From NCBI GenBank assembly GCA_021790115.1, contig JAJYIM010000007.1, positions 1-56,572 of the forward strand: DNA of 56,572 bases, given 5' to 3'. The translations under genes were made by a program, and so were the position numbers. The notes beneath the pieces are model-generated. The model did not search any database, had not been told where the DNA came from, and worked only from the letters and a program-made list of their open reading frames with translations. Of the stretch, positions 34,340-43,013 are shown piece by piece; position 1 is the first letter of the stretch, and the number at the start of each line of letters is the position of its first letter. Source of the stretch: Actinomycetes bacterium. GTDB taxonomy: Bacteria; Actinomycetota; Thermoleophilia; BMS3ABIN01.

Positions 34340-36103
34340 TCACTCTCCTACCCGCATGTCAATTTCTCCTTCACAAACACCACATAACTGACAGTCTGCC
34401 CAGCGGCAATCAAGCGTGAGTTCCGCTTTTGCCGCTTTCTTTTTTTCCGCCAGCAGAAATTGCTTGTCAATACGAGAGTCAATGTCATCCCATGGCAAGG
34501 CCTCATTTTCAGCAAACAGCCGTGATGCTTCAGCCGCAACATTGCTGGAGATGGCGGCAAAGCCCCGGTCCCATGCCTGCTGGTTAAACATCTCCGTCCA
34601 AGCGTCAAAGCGGGCGCCGGCGCGCCAGGCCGTTTCAATGGCGTCGGGAGTGCGATCGCCGCCGCGGGCAATCGCCCCTTCTACAAGGCTGGGGCCGATG
34701 TCGTGCAGGCTCAGGCGGATCTGTTTCCGAGGCATGCTGGTTTTAAGAAATTTCTGTTTTTTGGCCAGCTCGGCACGGCTGTTCATGCCGTCCCATTGAA
34801 ATGGAGTATGCGGCTTGGGAACAAAGGTTGAGATGCTGACGTTTATTTGCGCCCGGCCCGGGGCTGCCGCATTTCTGCGGCCGATGCCACGGGCAGCAAC
34901 GGCAATGTCAACTATTGCCCTAAGATCAGCGTCCGTCTCCCCCGGGAGGCCAATCATGAAATACAGCTTGATGGTGCTGTAACCAAGCTTGAAAGCTTCC
35001 GTGAGAGCCGCCTCAATATCACTGGCTGTCACCTGCTTGTTGATCAAATCACGCAGCCGTTGGCTGCCTGCTTCTGGGGCGAAAGTAATAGAGCCCTTCC
35101 TTGCCGGTATTAACCCCAGCAGCTTAAAAACAGCAGCGTCCACTCTTAATGAGGGCAAGGATATGGTCAACCCCGGCCGCTCTTCAGCCAGGGTCTTAAG
35201 CACCCCGGCAATGGCGCTGTAATCAGTTGTGGATAGCGAGCTTAGAGAGGCCTCCTCATAGCCGGTTGCTGCCAGCAGACCGGTGACGGCGCTGCAAACG
35301 TCATCCCGGCCGCGCTCGCGGACCGGCCGGTACCAAAAGCCGGCCAGGCAAAAACGGCAGCCGCGGGTGCAGCCGCGCATTATCTCCAGTGTGGCGCGGT
35401 CATGAACAGCCATCACCGGCACAATCGGCTTTAGGGGCGCGGCTGAAAGAGAAAGTGCAGGTACAACTGCCCTCACCGCGCGCCGGCCTGACGCCGGTAG
35501 ATAAATGCCCTCAAGCCCGGCGATCTTGCCAATCATCTCATTGCGGGACAGGCCCCTGTTATCCTCAAAAGTGTGGATAATTGCAGGCATCACCAGCTCG
35601 CCATCGCCAATAATGATGAAATCAAAGAACGGCGCCATCGGGTGGGGATTGCTGGCGGCGGGCCCGCCGCCGAAAACGATGGGATCCGATTCGGTCCGCT
35701 CCCGGCTGTGAAGGGGAACACCCGCCAGGTCAAGCAACTCCAGAATGTTGGTATATGTGAGCTCGAACTGCATTGTGATGCCCCAAAGATCGGCCGCCTT
35801 GACCGGCTGCCAGCTCTCCAGAGAGAACAAAGGCAGATGCGTTTCCCGCATGATTTTGGCTGCGTCTGTCCAGGGACAAAAGGCGCGCTCGGCCCAACCC
35901 CCGGTTGTTTCGTTGATCAGGGAATAAATTACCTGAACTGCCTGATTGGCGGTGCCGATTTCATAGACATCCGGATAACTTAAAACAGTGCGGCAGGAAT
36001 ATTCTTTTTTAACGACGCTGCCGACTTCCCCACCTATGTAGCGGGCTGGTTTTTCCACCAGTTCCAGCATCGATTCGATTTTTTCGTTGAGAGAAGACTG
36101 CAT
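34340..36103 (-). CDS. TIGR03960 family B12-binding-like radical SAM protein
   Basis: A 587-residue protein with an N-terminal cobalamin-binding-like region, then a radical SAM domain with CxxxCxxC in GCTRGCRFCLAGFWYRP (near residue 255) that binds a 4Fe-4S cluster. The tail adds a Cys cluster, CRWADCQLCGVCEG, possibly a second metal site. The substrate is unknown. Gene pairing with TIGR03936 52 bp downstream is conserved across Actinomycetota, Firmicutes and others. The ATG at 36103 is chosen; the upstream extension lies in repeat DNA. Confidence 0.93.
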   Translation of the reverse strand: MQSSLNEKIESMLELVEKPARYIGGEVGSVVKKEYSCRTVLSYPDVYEIGTANQAVQVIYSLINETTGGWAERAFCPWTDAAKIMRETHLPLFSLESWQPVKAADLWGITMQFELTYTNILELLDLAGVPLHSRERTESDPIVFGGGPAASNPHPMAPFFDFIIIGDGELVMPAIIHTFEDNRGLSRNEMIGKIAGLEGIYLPASGRRAVRAVVPALSLSAAPLKPIVPVMAVHDRATLEIMRGCTRGCRFCLAGFWYRPVRERGRDDVCSAVTGLLAATGYEEASLSSLSTTDYSAIAGVLKTLAEERPGLTISLPSLRVDAAVFKLLGLIPARKGSITFAPEAGSQRLRDLINKQVTASDIEAALTEAFKLGYSTIKLYFMIGLPGETDADLRAIVDIAVAARGIGRRNAAAPGRAQINVSISTFVPKPHTPFQWDGMNSRAELAKKQKFLKTSMPRKQIRLSLHDIGPSLVEGAIARGGDRTPDAIETAWRAGARFDAWTEMFNQQAWDRGFAAISSNVAAEASRLFAENEALPWDDIDSRIDKQFLLAEKKKAAKAELTLDCRWADCQLCGVCEGEIDMRVGE

Positions 36104-36110
36104 AGAAAAA

Positions 36111-36183
36111 AGTTTCCAGTCTCTAATTAACACAGAAGAATGACTAACTCAACAAGAAACTAGAAACCGGAAACCGGAAACTG
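36111..36183. repeat. Short-period intergenic repeat (GAAACT/CCGGAAAC type)
   Basis: AGTTTCCAGTCTCTAATT and, further on, AGAAACTAGAAACCGGAAAC then CGGAAACTG, inverted copies of a 6-9-nt GAAAC unit that can pair with one another across the gap between the TIGR03960 gene and the DUF697-like gene. Confidence 0.55.
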
Positions 36184-36189
36184 CGTTTT

Positions 36190-37086
36190 TTATCCTCTTA
36201 GCTGCCTGGCTTTGTCCACCACCGGTTTGAGCCGTGAGGGCGTGACGCGAATCGAACCGCTAAAGTAAGCTTGAGCAGCCTGACCAAGAGCCCGGGTGCC
36301 GCTATAAGCAATTCCGCTTTTGATAATCCAGCCGGGACCAGGCATAAAGTCCAGCGCCTGCCTGGCAGCGGCCCTGAAACCAAAGCCCGTCCCGGCCACG
36401 CCAAGCAGCTCAAGCAGCCGCTCGCCGCCAAGCGGCTCATTGTGAGCCGCCGCAATCCTAAGCACCATTTTGGCCTCGTTTAACATCATCACCGGCATGT
36501 CCGAGCCGGGCAGGAAAAACAAGGCTCCCACCACTGCGTTTTGACGCGCCGTCTTTCTTATCAGCTGCCTGCAGGCCTCCTGCCTCAATGCCGGCAGGCG
36601 GGCCGCCAGCGGCACAGCCGCCTCGCCCATCGCGTCTACCACTGCTTCGGCGAGAACATCTCCAGGCACCATGCCCCCGGGAGCCATACCCACCACGCGC
36701 CGGGGCGCTACGCCGGCGGCGGGGAAAGAAACTTCCACCCCGGGAGCCTGGGTTAACACCAGCACGGCCGGAATCCCCGCCTGATGAACCTTGCCCAGCC
36801 TGGCCCCCAGGCTGCCGGTGGAAAGCTCATCACTGGCAGCCACGACAATAATGACACCGGTTGAACCGTTCATTTTAGCTCTAGCGGCGTCAACCCCGGC
36901 ATCGCTGGTTTCCATTAGATGGGCCGCTGCTTCCGGGGAAGCACCGGCGGCAAGCGACTCGCGCACGGAAGCGAGGGCGCTGCTGTTGGAACCAACCATT
37001 ACAACCCGGCCCGGGCCTTCTGCCAAGCGGCGAGCTTCTCTTACAAGCGCCGCAACCTTCCTTGGGCTAACCGGCAGCTTTCGCAA
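36190..37086 (-). CDS. Protein with GTPase-like N-terminus lacking a P-loop and a DUF697-like C-terminal domain
   Basis: A 298-residue, alanine-rich protein. The C-terminal part (about 185-285: ALFFLPGSDMPVMMLNEAKM, then AAARQALDFMPGPGWI) resembles DUF697, a module often fused to Ras-like GTPases. The first 160 residues have the beta-strand pattern of such a GTPase (RVVMVGSNSSALASV, TGVIIVVAASD, AVLVLTQAPG), but the P-loop GxxxxGKS and the NKxD motif are absent. I infer a GTPase that lost nucleotide binding. It overlaps rodA by 20 bp, within the mreBCD-mrdA-rodA run, suggesting a role in envelope growth. The family assignment is by eye. Confidence 0.6.
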   Translation of the reverse strand: MRKLPVSPRKVAALVREARRLAEGPGRVVMVGSNSSALASVRESLAAGASPEAAAHLMETSDAGVDAARAKMNGSTGVIIVVAASDELSTGSLGARLGKVHQAGIPAVLVLTQAPGVEVSFPAAGVAPRRVVGMAPGGMVPGDVLAEAVVDAMGEAAVPLAARLPALRQEACRQLIRKTARQNAVVGALFFLPGSDMPVMMLNEAKMVLRIAAAHNEPLGGERLLELLGVAGTGFGFRAAARQALDFMPGPGWIIKSGIAYSGTRALGQAAQAYFSGSIRVTPSRLKPVVDKARQLRG

Positions 37087-38227
37087 GTGCGTACCTCCTG
37101 TTACCCATCAGCCGGCTGCGAATATGGATACTTTCCAGCAGGCCGACCGCAAGCAAATTGGTAACCATTGAACTCCCTCCATAACTCATGAACGGAAGCG
37201 GGATGCCGGTAATTGGCATAATGCCGATAGTCATGCCTATGTTAACAAAAACCTGAAAGACTAGCATGAAGACAATGCCGGCGGCCACCAGACTGCCAAA
37301 CATGCTTCCCGAAATTATGGCGATCCGCAGGCCCCGCCAGATGACAATAACATAAAGCGCGAGCAGAACCGCCACACCCACGAAACCAAGCTCCTCGCCC
37401 AGGACCGAAAAAATGAAGTCGGTGTGGTGCTCCGGCAGAAAGTTCAGCTGTGTCTGGGTTCCATGGTAGAGGCCCTTGCCGGTGAACATCCCGGAGCCAA
37501 CGGCTATCTTGGACTGCAGCAGTTGAAAGCCGGCGCCGCCGGGATCGTTGCCGGGATGCAGGAACACAAGCAGGCGGTCAATCTGATAAGACTTCAGCAA
37601 CTGAATGCCAATGGCCGGCAGCACCTCAATGACCAACAACAATCCGACGGCAAGGGCGGCGCCCATAATAATGAAGTGCAACAGGCGGGTTCCATATACA
37701 AACAATAGCGCCACTGTGATGGCGACAAGCACCAGGGCGGTGCCGAAATCAGGCTGCAGGAACACCAGCAGCGCCGGTATCATGACGTAACCCAGCGTAA
37801 TCAGCGTTGTATGAGATTCAAGATCGCCCCGCTGACGCCCGGCCAGAAAAGATGAAATCACCAGTATCATCACAATTTTGGCAACCTCGGACGGCTGCAA
37901 ATTAAAAAATCCCAGCCCAAGCCAGCGTTGTCCACCCTTGGCAGCCGCGCCGATAACAAACACCAACAGCATAAAACCTATGATGCCCCCGTACATGTGC
38001 AGGCGATAAGCCCTAAGGCCGCGAAAATCAATCAGAGCGGCAATAATTAACAAGACGGCGCCAATGATTGCGGCAACTGCCTGGATCCTGACGTAATAAT
38101 AGGGACTTGACAAGTTGGGGTCAGAACGGGTAGCACTGTAAATTATTAACATTCCGTAAGCTATCAGGCCCAAGACAGCCGCCAGCAGCGCATAGTCAAA
38201 ATGCCTCAGATATGTTCGAATCTCCAC
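37067..38227 (-). CDS. rodA: Peptidoglycan glycosyltransferase RodA (SEDS family)
   Basis: A 386-residue membrane polymerase that extends glycan strands during cell elongation. It has about ten helices, with the SEDS features LGLGFFNLQPSEVAKIVMIL, FLPEHHTDFIFSVLGEELGF and GIPLPFMSYGGSSM. It pairs with the PBP2 transpeptidase encoded 4 bp upstream. It lies at the end of the mreB-mreC-mreD-mrdA-rodA elongasome cluster. Choice of RodA over FtsW rests on the neighbours. The start overlaps nothing and matches the family length. Confidence 0.96.
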   Translation of the reverse strand: MEIRTYLRHFDYALLAAVLGLIAYGMLIIYSATRSDPNLSSPYYYVRIQAVAAIIGAVLLIIAALIDFRGLRAYRLHMYGGIIGFMLLVFVIGAAAKGGQRWLGLGFFNLQPSEVAKIVMILVISSFLAGRQRGDLESHTTLITLGYVMIPALLVFLQPDFGTALVLVAITVALLFVYGTRLLHFIIMGAALAVGLLLVIEVLPAIGIQLLKSYQIDRLLVFLHPGNDPGGAGFQLLQSKIAVGSGMFTGKGLYHGTQTQLNFLPEHHTDFIFSVLGEELGFVGVAVLLALYVIVIWRGLRIAIISGSMFGSLVAAGIVFMLVFQVFVNIGMTIGIMPITGIPLPFMSYGGSSMVTNLLAVGLLESIHIRSRLMGNRRYALAKAAG

Positions 38228-38231
38228 TTTC

Positions 38232-40157
38232 CTACCTCGCCGGTGCCCTGTTCGCCGCCAGCGGAGCGGGCTGCGGGAAGAGGGCGGACAAGATCTTCTT
38301 CACCGTTGGCGCCGCCACGGCGCCGCCGCCACCACCCTGCTCGAACATGACAGCGACCACATACTGCGGATTGTCCGCGGGGGCATACGCAACATACCAG
38401 GCATAGTCTGTTTTGCCCGCGACCTGAGCCGTGCCGCTCTTGCCGGCGATAACAGGCTTAAAGCCGGCAAACACGCTTCCAATTGCAGAGCCTGGCTGAG
38501 CCGCGCCGATTAGCGCCCGATGCAGCCTCTGCAGGGTGTCGGCAGAAATGCCCAGATCCTGCGGTGGATTCTGCGGCCGCAGATCATGGATGACAGCGTG
38601 TGTGACAGGGTCCTCCACCTCAAGGCCCACATGAGGCTTAACCAGCTTGCCTCCATTGGCAATAGCAGAATAAACGGTGGCCATCTGCAGCGGCGTCACC
38701 AGCACGTCGCCCTGGCCGATGGCCATGTTCACACTGTTTCCCGGCAGCCACATTTTGTCAATAGCTGTCTGGCCCACCTTTTGTTTCCAGGCCGGATCCG
38801 GCACGCGGCCGGCTGCTTCCCCAGGCAGATCAACCCCAGTGGGGCTTCCCAAACTCATCGTCCGCGCCCATTTCTGAATGCCCTGGTTATTGTTTGCTTT
38901 ATAAAAGCGGTAACCAACCTCATAGAAATAAGTGTCACAAGACATCACAATTGCCCTGTTCAGATCAACGACGCCGAGTGGAGCCCAATCGTGAAAGACG
39001 GTGGCTGGGTCCCCGGGCACATGCCAGACACCGGTGCTGTTGACAGTCTCATAGGGATTGATCATCCCCTCCTGCAGGCCGGCAATGGCGGAGATTACCT
39101 TAAAAGTTGAGCCGGGTGGATATTGCCCGGCGATAGCCCGGTTCAGGAGAGGATCATTGGCCGCCGGATCCGTCAGCTGGCTGTACTGGGCGTCGCTCAT
39201 CCCCCCAACCCAAACAGATGGGTCATATGTGGGGTAACTGGCCATCGCCAGTATCTCTCCGTTGTTTGGGTTCATGACCACAGCGGCGCCGCCATTAGCC
39301 GGGTAATGCAAACTGTAGGCAAGGTCGATGCCCTGGCTGAGAGCCTGTTCGGTCACCTGCTGGATGTGACTGTCAATCGTAAGCACGACGTCATTGCCGG
39401 GAACGGCGGCCTTGCTGCTCAGCACCACTGGCTGGCCGGACGCGTCGCTCTTGGGATGGCCGGAAGCGTCTACTTCAATTTCTGTGCCGCCATCAACGCC
39501 TTTTAACCACTTATCATATTCAAACTCAACGCCATCCTTGCCAACTTCATCACCAGACTTGTAGCCCTGAAAATGCGGCTCTGTCAACTCCTGCGCGTCT
39601 ATCTGCCCCACATGCCCCAGCAGTTGCGCGGCCTCGCTGCCGGCAGGATATTTGCGCAAAGGCAGTTTTTTAATATCAACGCCAGGAAAGTAAAGCGGAA
39701 TCCGCTCGATCAGATAGCTTTTCATGTCTGGCGTTATGTCTTTTTTCACAACCACGGAGCTATACGAATCTTCCTGATGCTGCTGCAGTGTGCTCTGGAT
39801 CTTTGCTTCCGGCTCCTGGATGATCTTGCTCAAATCTGCCAGTTCCTGCTGCGGGTTTTTCAGCGCCGCCGGAAAGACGGTGACGGCGAGCCCGGCGCGG
39901 TTGTCCACCAGCGGCTGCTTGTTGCGGTCATAAATGATTCCCCTGGGAGCTTCCGCAGGAACAAAACGGATGCGGTTATTGTTGGCCATGGCTACGTATT
40001 GACCACCGGAGATTACTTCCAGGAACCAAACGCGAAAAACAATCACGCCAAATAACAGCAGCGTGATTACCGCCAATAAGCCCACACGAAAGGCAACAGA
40101 TGGCGATTGCCGGTTGTTCCGCCTCCGCCGGTAACTACTGTTTTGAAGCAAAGACAT
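38232..40157 (-). CDS. mrdA: Penicillin-binding protein 2 (elongasome transpeptidase)
   Basis: A 641-residue class B PBP that cross-links peptidoglycan with RodA. One N-terminal helix, a pedestal domain and a transpeptidase domain with STFK (near residue 350, in PPGSTFKVISAIAG), SCD (near 406) and KSGT (near 573). The product ends in an Ala/Pro-rich tail. I chose the ATG at 40157, which overlaps the mreD end by 23 bp; a longer in-frame start reaches further into mreD. The mreD-mrdA-rodA order is the classical one. Confidence 0.95.
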   Translation of the reverse strand: MSLLQNSSYRRRRNNRQSPSVAFRVGLLAVITLLLFGVIVFRVWFLEVISGGQYVAMANNNRIRFVPAEAPRGIIYDRNKQPLVDNRAGLAVTVFPAALKNPQQELADLSKIIQEPEAKIQSTLQQHQEDSYSSVVVKKDITPDMKSYLIERIPLYFPGVDIKKLPLRKYPAGSEAAQLLGHVGQIDAQELTEPHFQGYKSGDEVGKDGVEFEYDKWLKGVDGGTEIEVDASGHPKSDASGQPVVLSSKAAVPGNDVVLTIDSHIQQVTEQALSQGIDLAYSLHYPANGGAAVVMNPNNGEILAMASYPTYDPSVWVGGMSDAQYSQLTDPAANDPLLNRAIAGQYPPGSTFKVISAIAGLQEGMINPYETVNSTGVWHVPGDPATVFHDWAPLGVVDLNRAIVMSCDTYFYEVGYRFYKANNNQGIQKWARTMSLGSPTGVDLPGEAAGRVPDPAWKQKVGQTAIDKMWLPGNSVNMAIGQGDVLVTPLQMATVYSAIANGGKLVKPHVGLEVEDPVTHAVIHDLRPQNPPQDLGISADTLQRLHRALIGAAQPGSAIGSVFAGFKPVIAGKSGTAQVAGKTDYAWYVAYAPADNPQYVVAVMFEQGGGGGAVAAPTVKKILSALFPQPAPLAANRAPAR

Positions 40158-40731
40158 TCTGTTTATGGCCGGCTCCCAGCCACCAGCGGCAAATGGCAAA
40201 TATCGGCGAGGCCACCAGTGCGTTTAAAAAAGCCGTTGGCAACACTATTCTAAATGCAATGAACCAGACGGACGCTTCCACTCCCAGCAGAAACATGATC
40301 ACCGCGTTTAAGCTCTCGACCACAAGCGTGGCGGCAAATACCGCCACTATAGGCGGCGCCCACGAAGTCGGATCGACCCTTCCTGCCAGGCGGCCGCTGA
40401 AATAGCCCGCCAGCGTAAATAAGAAAGATGAGATTCCCATAACCTGCACCAGAGCAATATCCAAAAACAGCCCCGTCGAAAATCCGCTAACAGCCCCCCA
40501 TACCGGCCCTCTCATCAACGCCAGGCAGACCACTGCCACCAGGGCGGCGTCCGGCTTGGCGCCCAGCACGGTCAGGTAAGGCGCCACGGTAGTCTGGGTG
40601 ATCACAGCGACGACAATGATTATCACAACTTTAAAAAGGTATGTGGGCGTCTCCGCCTTAACGGCTACAGGCGCCGCATCTTGTGCTGGCTGAATAATAT
40701 TAGTATCTCGTTTAGGCTTGGCCCAGTACAT
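40135..40731 (-). CDS. mreD: Rod shape-determining membrane protein MreD
   Basis: A 198-residue protein with five or six hydrophobic helices, including VVIIIVVAVITQTTVAPYL, and the conserved ALMRGPVWGAVSGFSTGLFL stretch of MreD. The first 28 residues form a soluble extension. MreD helps hold MreC and the PBP2/RodA complex together. It lies 7 bp after mreC and overlaps mrdA. MreD sequences diverge strongly, so the call relies partly on position. Confidence 0.93.
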   Translation of the reverse strand: MYWAKPKRDTNIIQPAQDAAPVAVKAETPTYLFKVVIIIVVAVITQTTVAPYLTVLGAKPDAALVAVVCLALMRGPVWGAVSGFSTGLFLDIALVQVMGISSFLFTLAGYFSGRLAGRVDPTSWAPPIVAVFAATLVVESLNAVIMFLLGVEASVWFIAFRIVLPTAFLNALVASPIFAICRWWLGAGHKQNVFASKQ

Positions 40732-40738
40732 AAGCAGA

Positions 40739-41617
40739 TTACCCGCCCGCGTTAACCTGGGGCGGCTGGTCGGTTCCGGGAGGAGGAATGAGCACCATCA
40801 CTTCTTCCAGCCGGTTAAAATCAACAAAAGAGGTTACGGAGATGCGCTTGAAGTAATCGATCTCCTGATCTGACACTTGATCAACAACGCCAATGGGGAT
40901 CCCCTTGACAAAAAGCTTGCCGCTCCCTGATGTTACCACAACGTCGTTTTTGGACACCTTTTCGTTCTTGTCCACGAAATCCATATCCAGCTCGCCATTA
41001 ATGCTGCCAATCACCGTTCCCATCGCCCCGGCTGCTTGATCAGTTTGCAGTTTCGCCTCAACATGTGAATTATGATCAATGATCATCAAAACCTGGGCTG
41101 AATTGGCCGCCACCGCCGACACCTGGCCCACCAGCCCCTGGCCGCTGACCACAGTCTGGCCCATGGAGATGCCGTCACCACTGCCCCGGTTAATGGTAAT
41201 CGTGGCGTTCCAGGAAGAAGCGGAGCGGCCAATGACGCGGGCGGGAACTGTCTTGTAATCACGAGGATAGAAGGGCTGATTGACAAATCCCAGCATTTGG
41301 CGCAACCGCTGGTTCTCGCTTTCCGCCTCCTTTTGCGATATCACCTGATTGCGCAACTGGTCCACCTCCTGGCGCAACTGGGCGTTTTCACTCTGGGCAG
41401 AAAAAATTCCGGTAGCCCAGTGATAAGCGTCCAGCAGTGGCTCAAACAGGCGGGAAGTTCCCGACTCCAGGGGAGAGATGACCACGAGGCCGCCGCGTTG
41501 GGTTGAATGAAGAAGGCCACCAACAGGTTCGCGGTAATACCAAGTGAGCATGGCCACGGAAACCAGCAGTAGTACTGCCAGCACCGCCTGACGTTGAGCT
41601 GCGGTCTTGCGGGCCAC
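40739..41617 (-). CDS. mreC: Rod shape-determining protein MreC
   Basis: A 292-residue bitopic protein with one N-terminal helix (about 10-27), a coiled coil (about 70-105, ENAQLRQEVDQLRNQVISQ) and the double beta-barrel domain (VPARVIGRSASSWNATITIN onward). It links cytosolic MreB filaments to PBP2 outside the membrane. The start codon is GTG, with only weak purine content upstream. It lies 22 bp downstream of mreB. Length and domain order are standard. Confidence 0.95.
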   Translation of the reverse strand: MARKTAAQRQAVLAVLLLVSVAMLTWYYREPVGGLLHSTQRGGLVVISPLESGTSRLFEPLLDAYHWATGIFSAQSENAQLRQEVDQLRNQVISQKEAESENQRLRQMLGFVNQPFYPRDYKTVPARVIGRSASSWNATITINRGSGDGISMGQTVVSGQGLVGQVSAVAANSAQVLMIIDHNSHVEAKLQTDQAAGAMGTVIGSINGELDMDFVDKNEKVSKNDVVVTSGSGKLFVKGIPIGVVDQVSDQEIDYFKRISVTSFVDFNRLEEVMVLIPPPGTDQPPQVNAGG

Positions 41618-41639
41618 GATACAACCTAAGCACTAAAGA

Positions 41640-42689
41640 TTAAAATCGCCGCTTTGACTTGTTTGCGTAACGGGAAGTCTTGTGAAGAGCCTCAAATTCC
41701 TCCAGCGAACGGCCGGAACCAACTGCCACACAGGTAAGCGGAGACTCCGCCATATGAATGGGCATGCCGGTTTCTTCCCGGAGGCGCTCTGACAATCCCT
41801 GCAGCAGGGAGCCGCCTCCGGCAAGCATGACTCCCCGGTCCATAATGTCACTGGCGAGCTCGGGCGGGGTTTTGTCAAGCGTTGTCTTTAAGGCATCAAT
41901 GATGGCTTGAACCGGCTCCGCCAGCGCTTCCCGTATCTCTTCCGAAGTCAAAACGATTGTTTTTGGCAAGCCTGTAACCAGGTCGCGCCCCCGGATCTCG
42001 GCCTGCTCCTCATCTGCCAGCGCCGAGGCCGAGCCAATCTCCAGCTTCAGCTCCTCCGCAGTCTGGCTGCCTATCATCAGCTTATACTCTTTCTTGACGT
42101 GAGCAATGATGGACTCATCCATCTCATCGCCGCCAACGCGGATTGACTGGGATGTCACAATGCCGCCCAGCGAGATCACCGCCACCTCGCTGGTGCCGCC
42201 GCCGATATCGACAATCATGTTGCCGGTAGGTTCGCTGACCGGCAGGCCGGCCCCAATCGCAGCCGCCATTGGCTCCTCGATAAGATAACAAAGGCGGGCC
42301 CCCGCCGACAGCGTCGCTTCCTCCACGGCCCGTTTTTCCACACCGGTGACCCCGGAGGGCACACAAACCACTACGCGGGGATGAGCCCAGCGATTTTGGT
42401 GCACTTTCTGGATAAAATGCCGGAGCATCTGCTCGGTGACATCAAAATCAGCAATTACACCGTCCTTCAGCGGACGGATGGCGCTGATCGTCCCGGGGGT
42501 GCGGCCCAGCATGCGCTTCGCCTCAGCTCCAACTGCATGCACCTCGTTGGTGCGCTGATCGATGGCCACCACGGACGGCTCGCTAAGGACTATGCCCCGG
42601 CCACGAACATAAACAAGAGTGTTGGCGGTGCCCAAATCAACAGCCATATCACGGCCGCCAAAACCGGCAAAATACGTTAGAAAACTTAT
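41640..42689 (-). CDS. mreB: Rod shape-determining protein MreB (actin-like)
   Basis: An actin-fold filament protein guiding cell-wall synthesis. The phosphate-1 motif DLGTANTLVYVRGRGIV, phosphate-2 IVDIGGGTSEVAVISLGG and adenosine motif LAGGGSLLQGL are intact. The family N-terminus aligns with MSFLTYFAGFGGRDMAVD if translation starts at 42689, giving 349 residues, the usual length. That codon is ATA, five bases after a strong AAAGGAG site. The adjacent CTG at 42692 is too close to the site, and a TTG at 42710 lacks one. A 5' extension to 42800 would add about 37 residues with no family match. The transcript has a long structured leader. Confidence 0.94.
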   Translation of the reverse strand: MSFLTYFAGFGGRDMAVDLGTANTLVYVRGRGIVLSEPSVVAIDQRTNEVHAVGAEAKRMLGRTPGTISAIRPLKDGVIADFDVTEQMLRHFIQKVHQNRWAHPRVVVCVPSGVTGVEKRAVEEATLSAGARLCYLIEEPMAAAIGAGLPVSEPTGNMIVDIGGGTSEVAVISLGGIVTSQSIRVGGDEMDESIIAHVKKEYKLMIGSQTAEELKLEIGSASALADEEQAEIRGRDLVTGLPKTIVLTSEEIREALAEPVQAIIDALKTTLDKTPPELASDIMDRGVMLAGGGSLLQGLSERLREETGMPIHMAESPLTCVAVGSGRSLEEFEALHKTSRYANKSKRRF

Positions 42690-42833
42690 CAGATCTCCTT
42701 TCCCGCACAACCGGAGCCATTGGACAGCCGGAGTGACTCTGCCGCTTGCTTGGGTAAACCTGACCGGCCCGCCTTTCCGAAAACCTGTAGCGCGCGCCAC
42801 AGCTCGCGGCCGACCGGGAAAATCAACTTTTCA

Positions 42834-42907
42834 GGGTATCAGAGAGGGGGTGAAGGACGCTTACGCGCACAATATTGCGGCGAGGCGGCAGGCACCCCCT
42901 GATACCC
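42834..42907 (-). promoter_or_regulatory. Long-range stem in the mreB 5' leader
   Basis: GGGTATCAG (42834-42842) and CTGATACCC (42899-42907) are exact complements. With the flanking GGGGGTG/CACCCCC they form a 15- to 16-bp stem with a 4-nt bulge around a 40-nt loop that includes the palindromic GCGCACAATATTGCGG region. It lies wholly within the mreB leader, about 150 nt before the start codon. Confidence 0.6.
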
Positions 42908-42931
42908 GTTTTTCCTATGAAGGAGCACGAC

Positions 42932-42961
42932 ATTATATAACAATTCCGCCAGGGGGGTAAA
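42932..42961 (-). promoter_or_regulatory. Promoter of the mreB operon
   Basis: TTTACC (42956-42961), 18-bp spacer, TATAAT (42932-42937) on the minus strand. The perfect -10 puts the start near 42925, giving a leader of about 235 nt before mreB. Confidence 0.6.
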
Positions 42962-43013
42962 ATTGGAAGTTCTTGCAGCTGGCTGCAGCAGAATGCGTCT
43001 TATGAGATAGATT

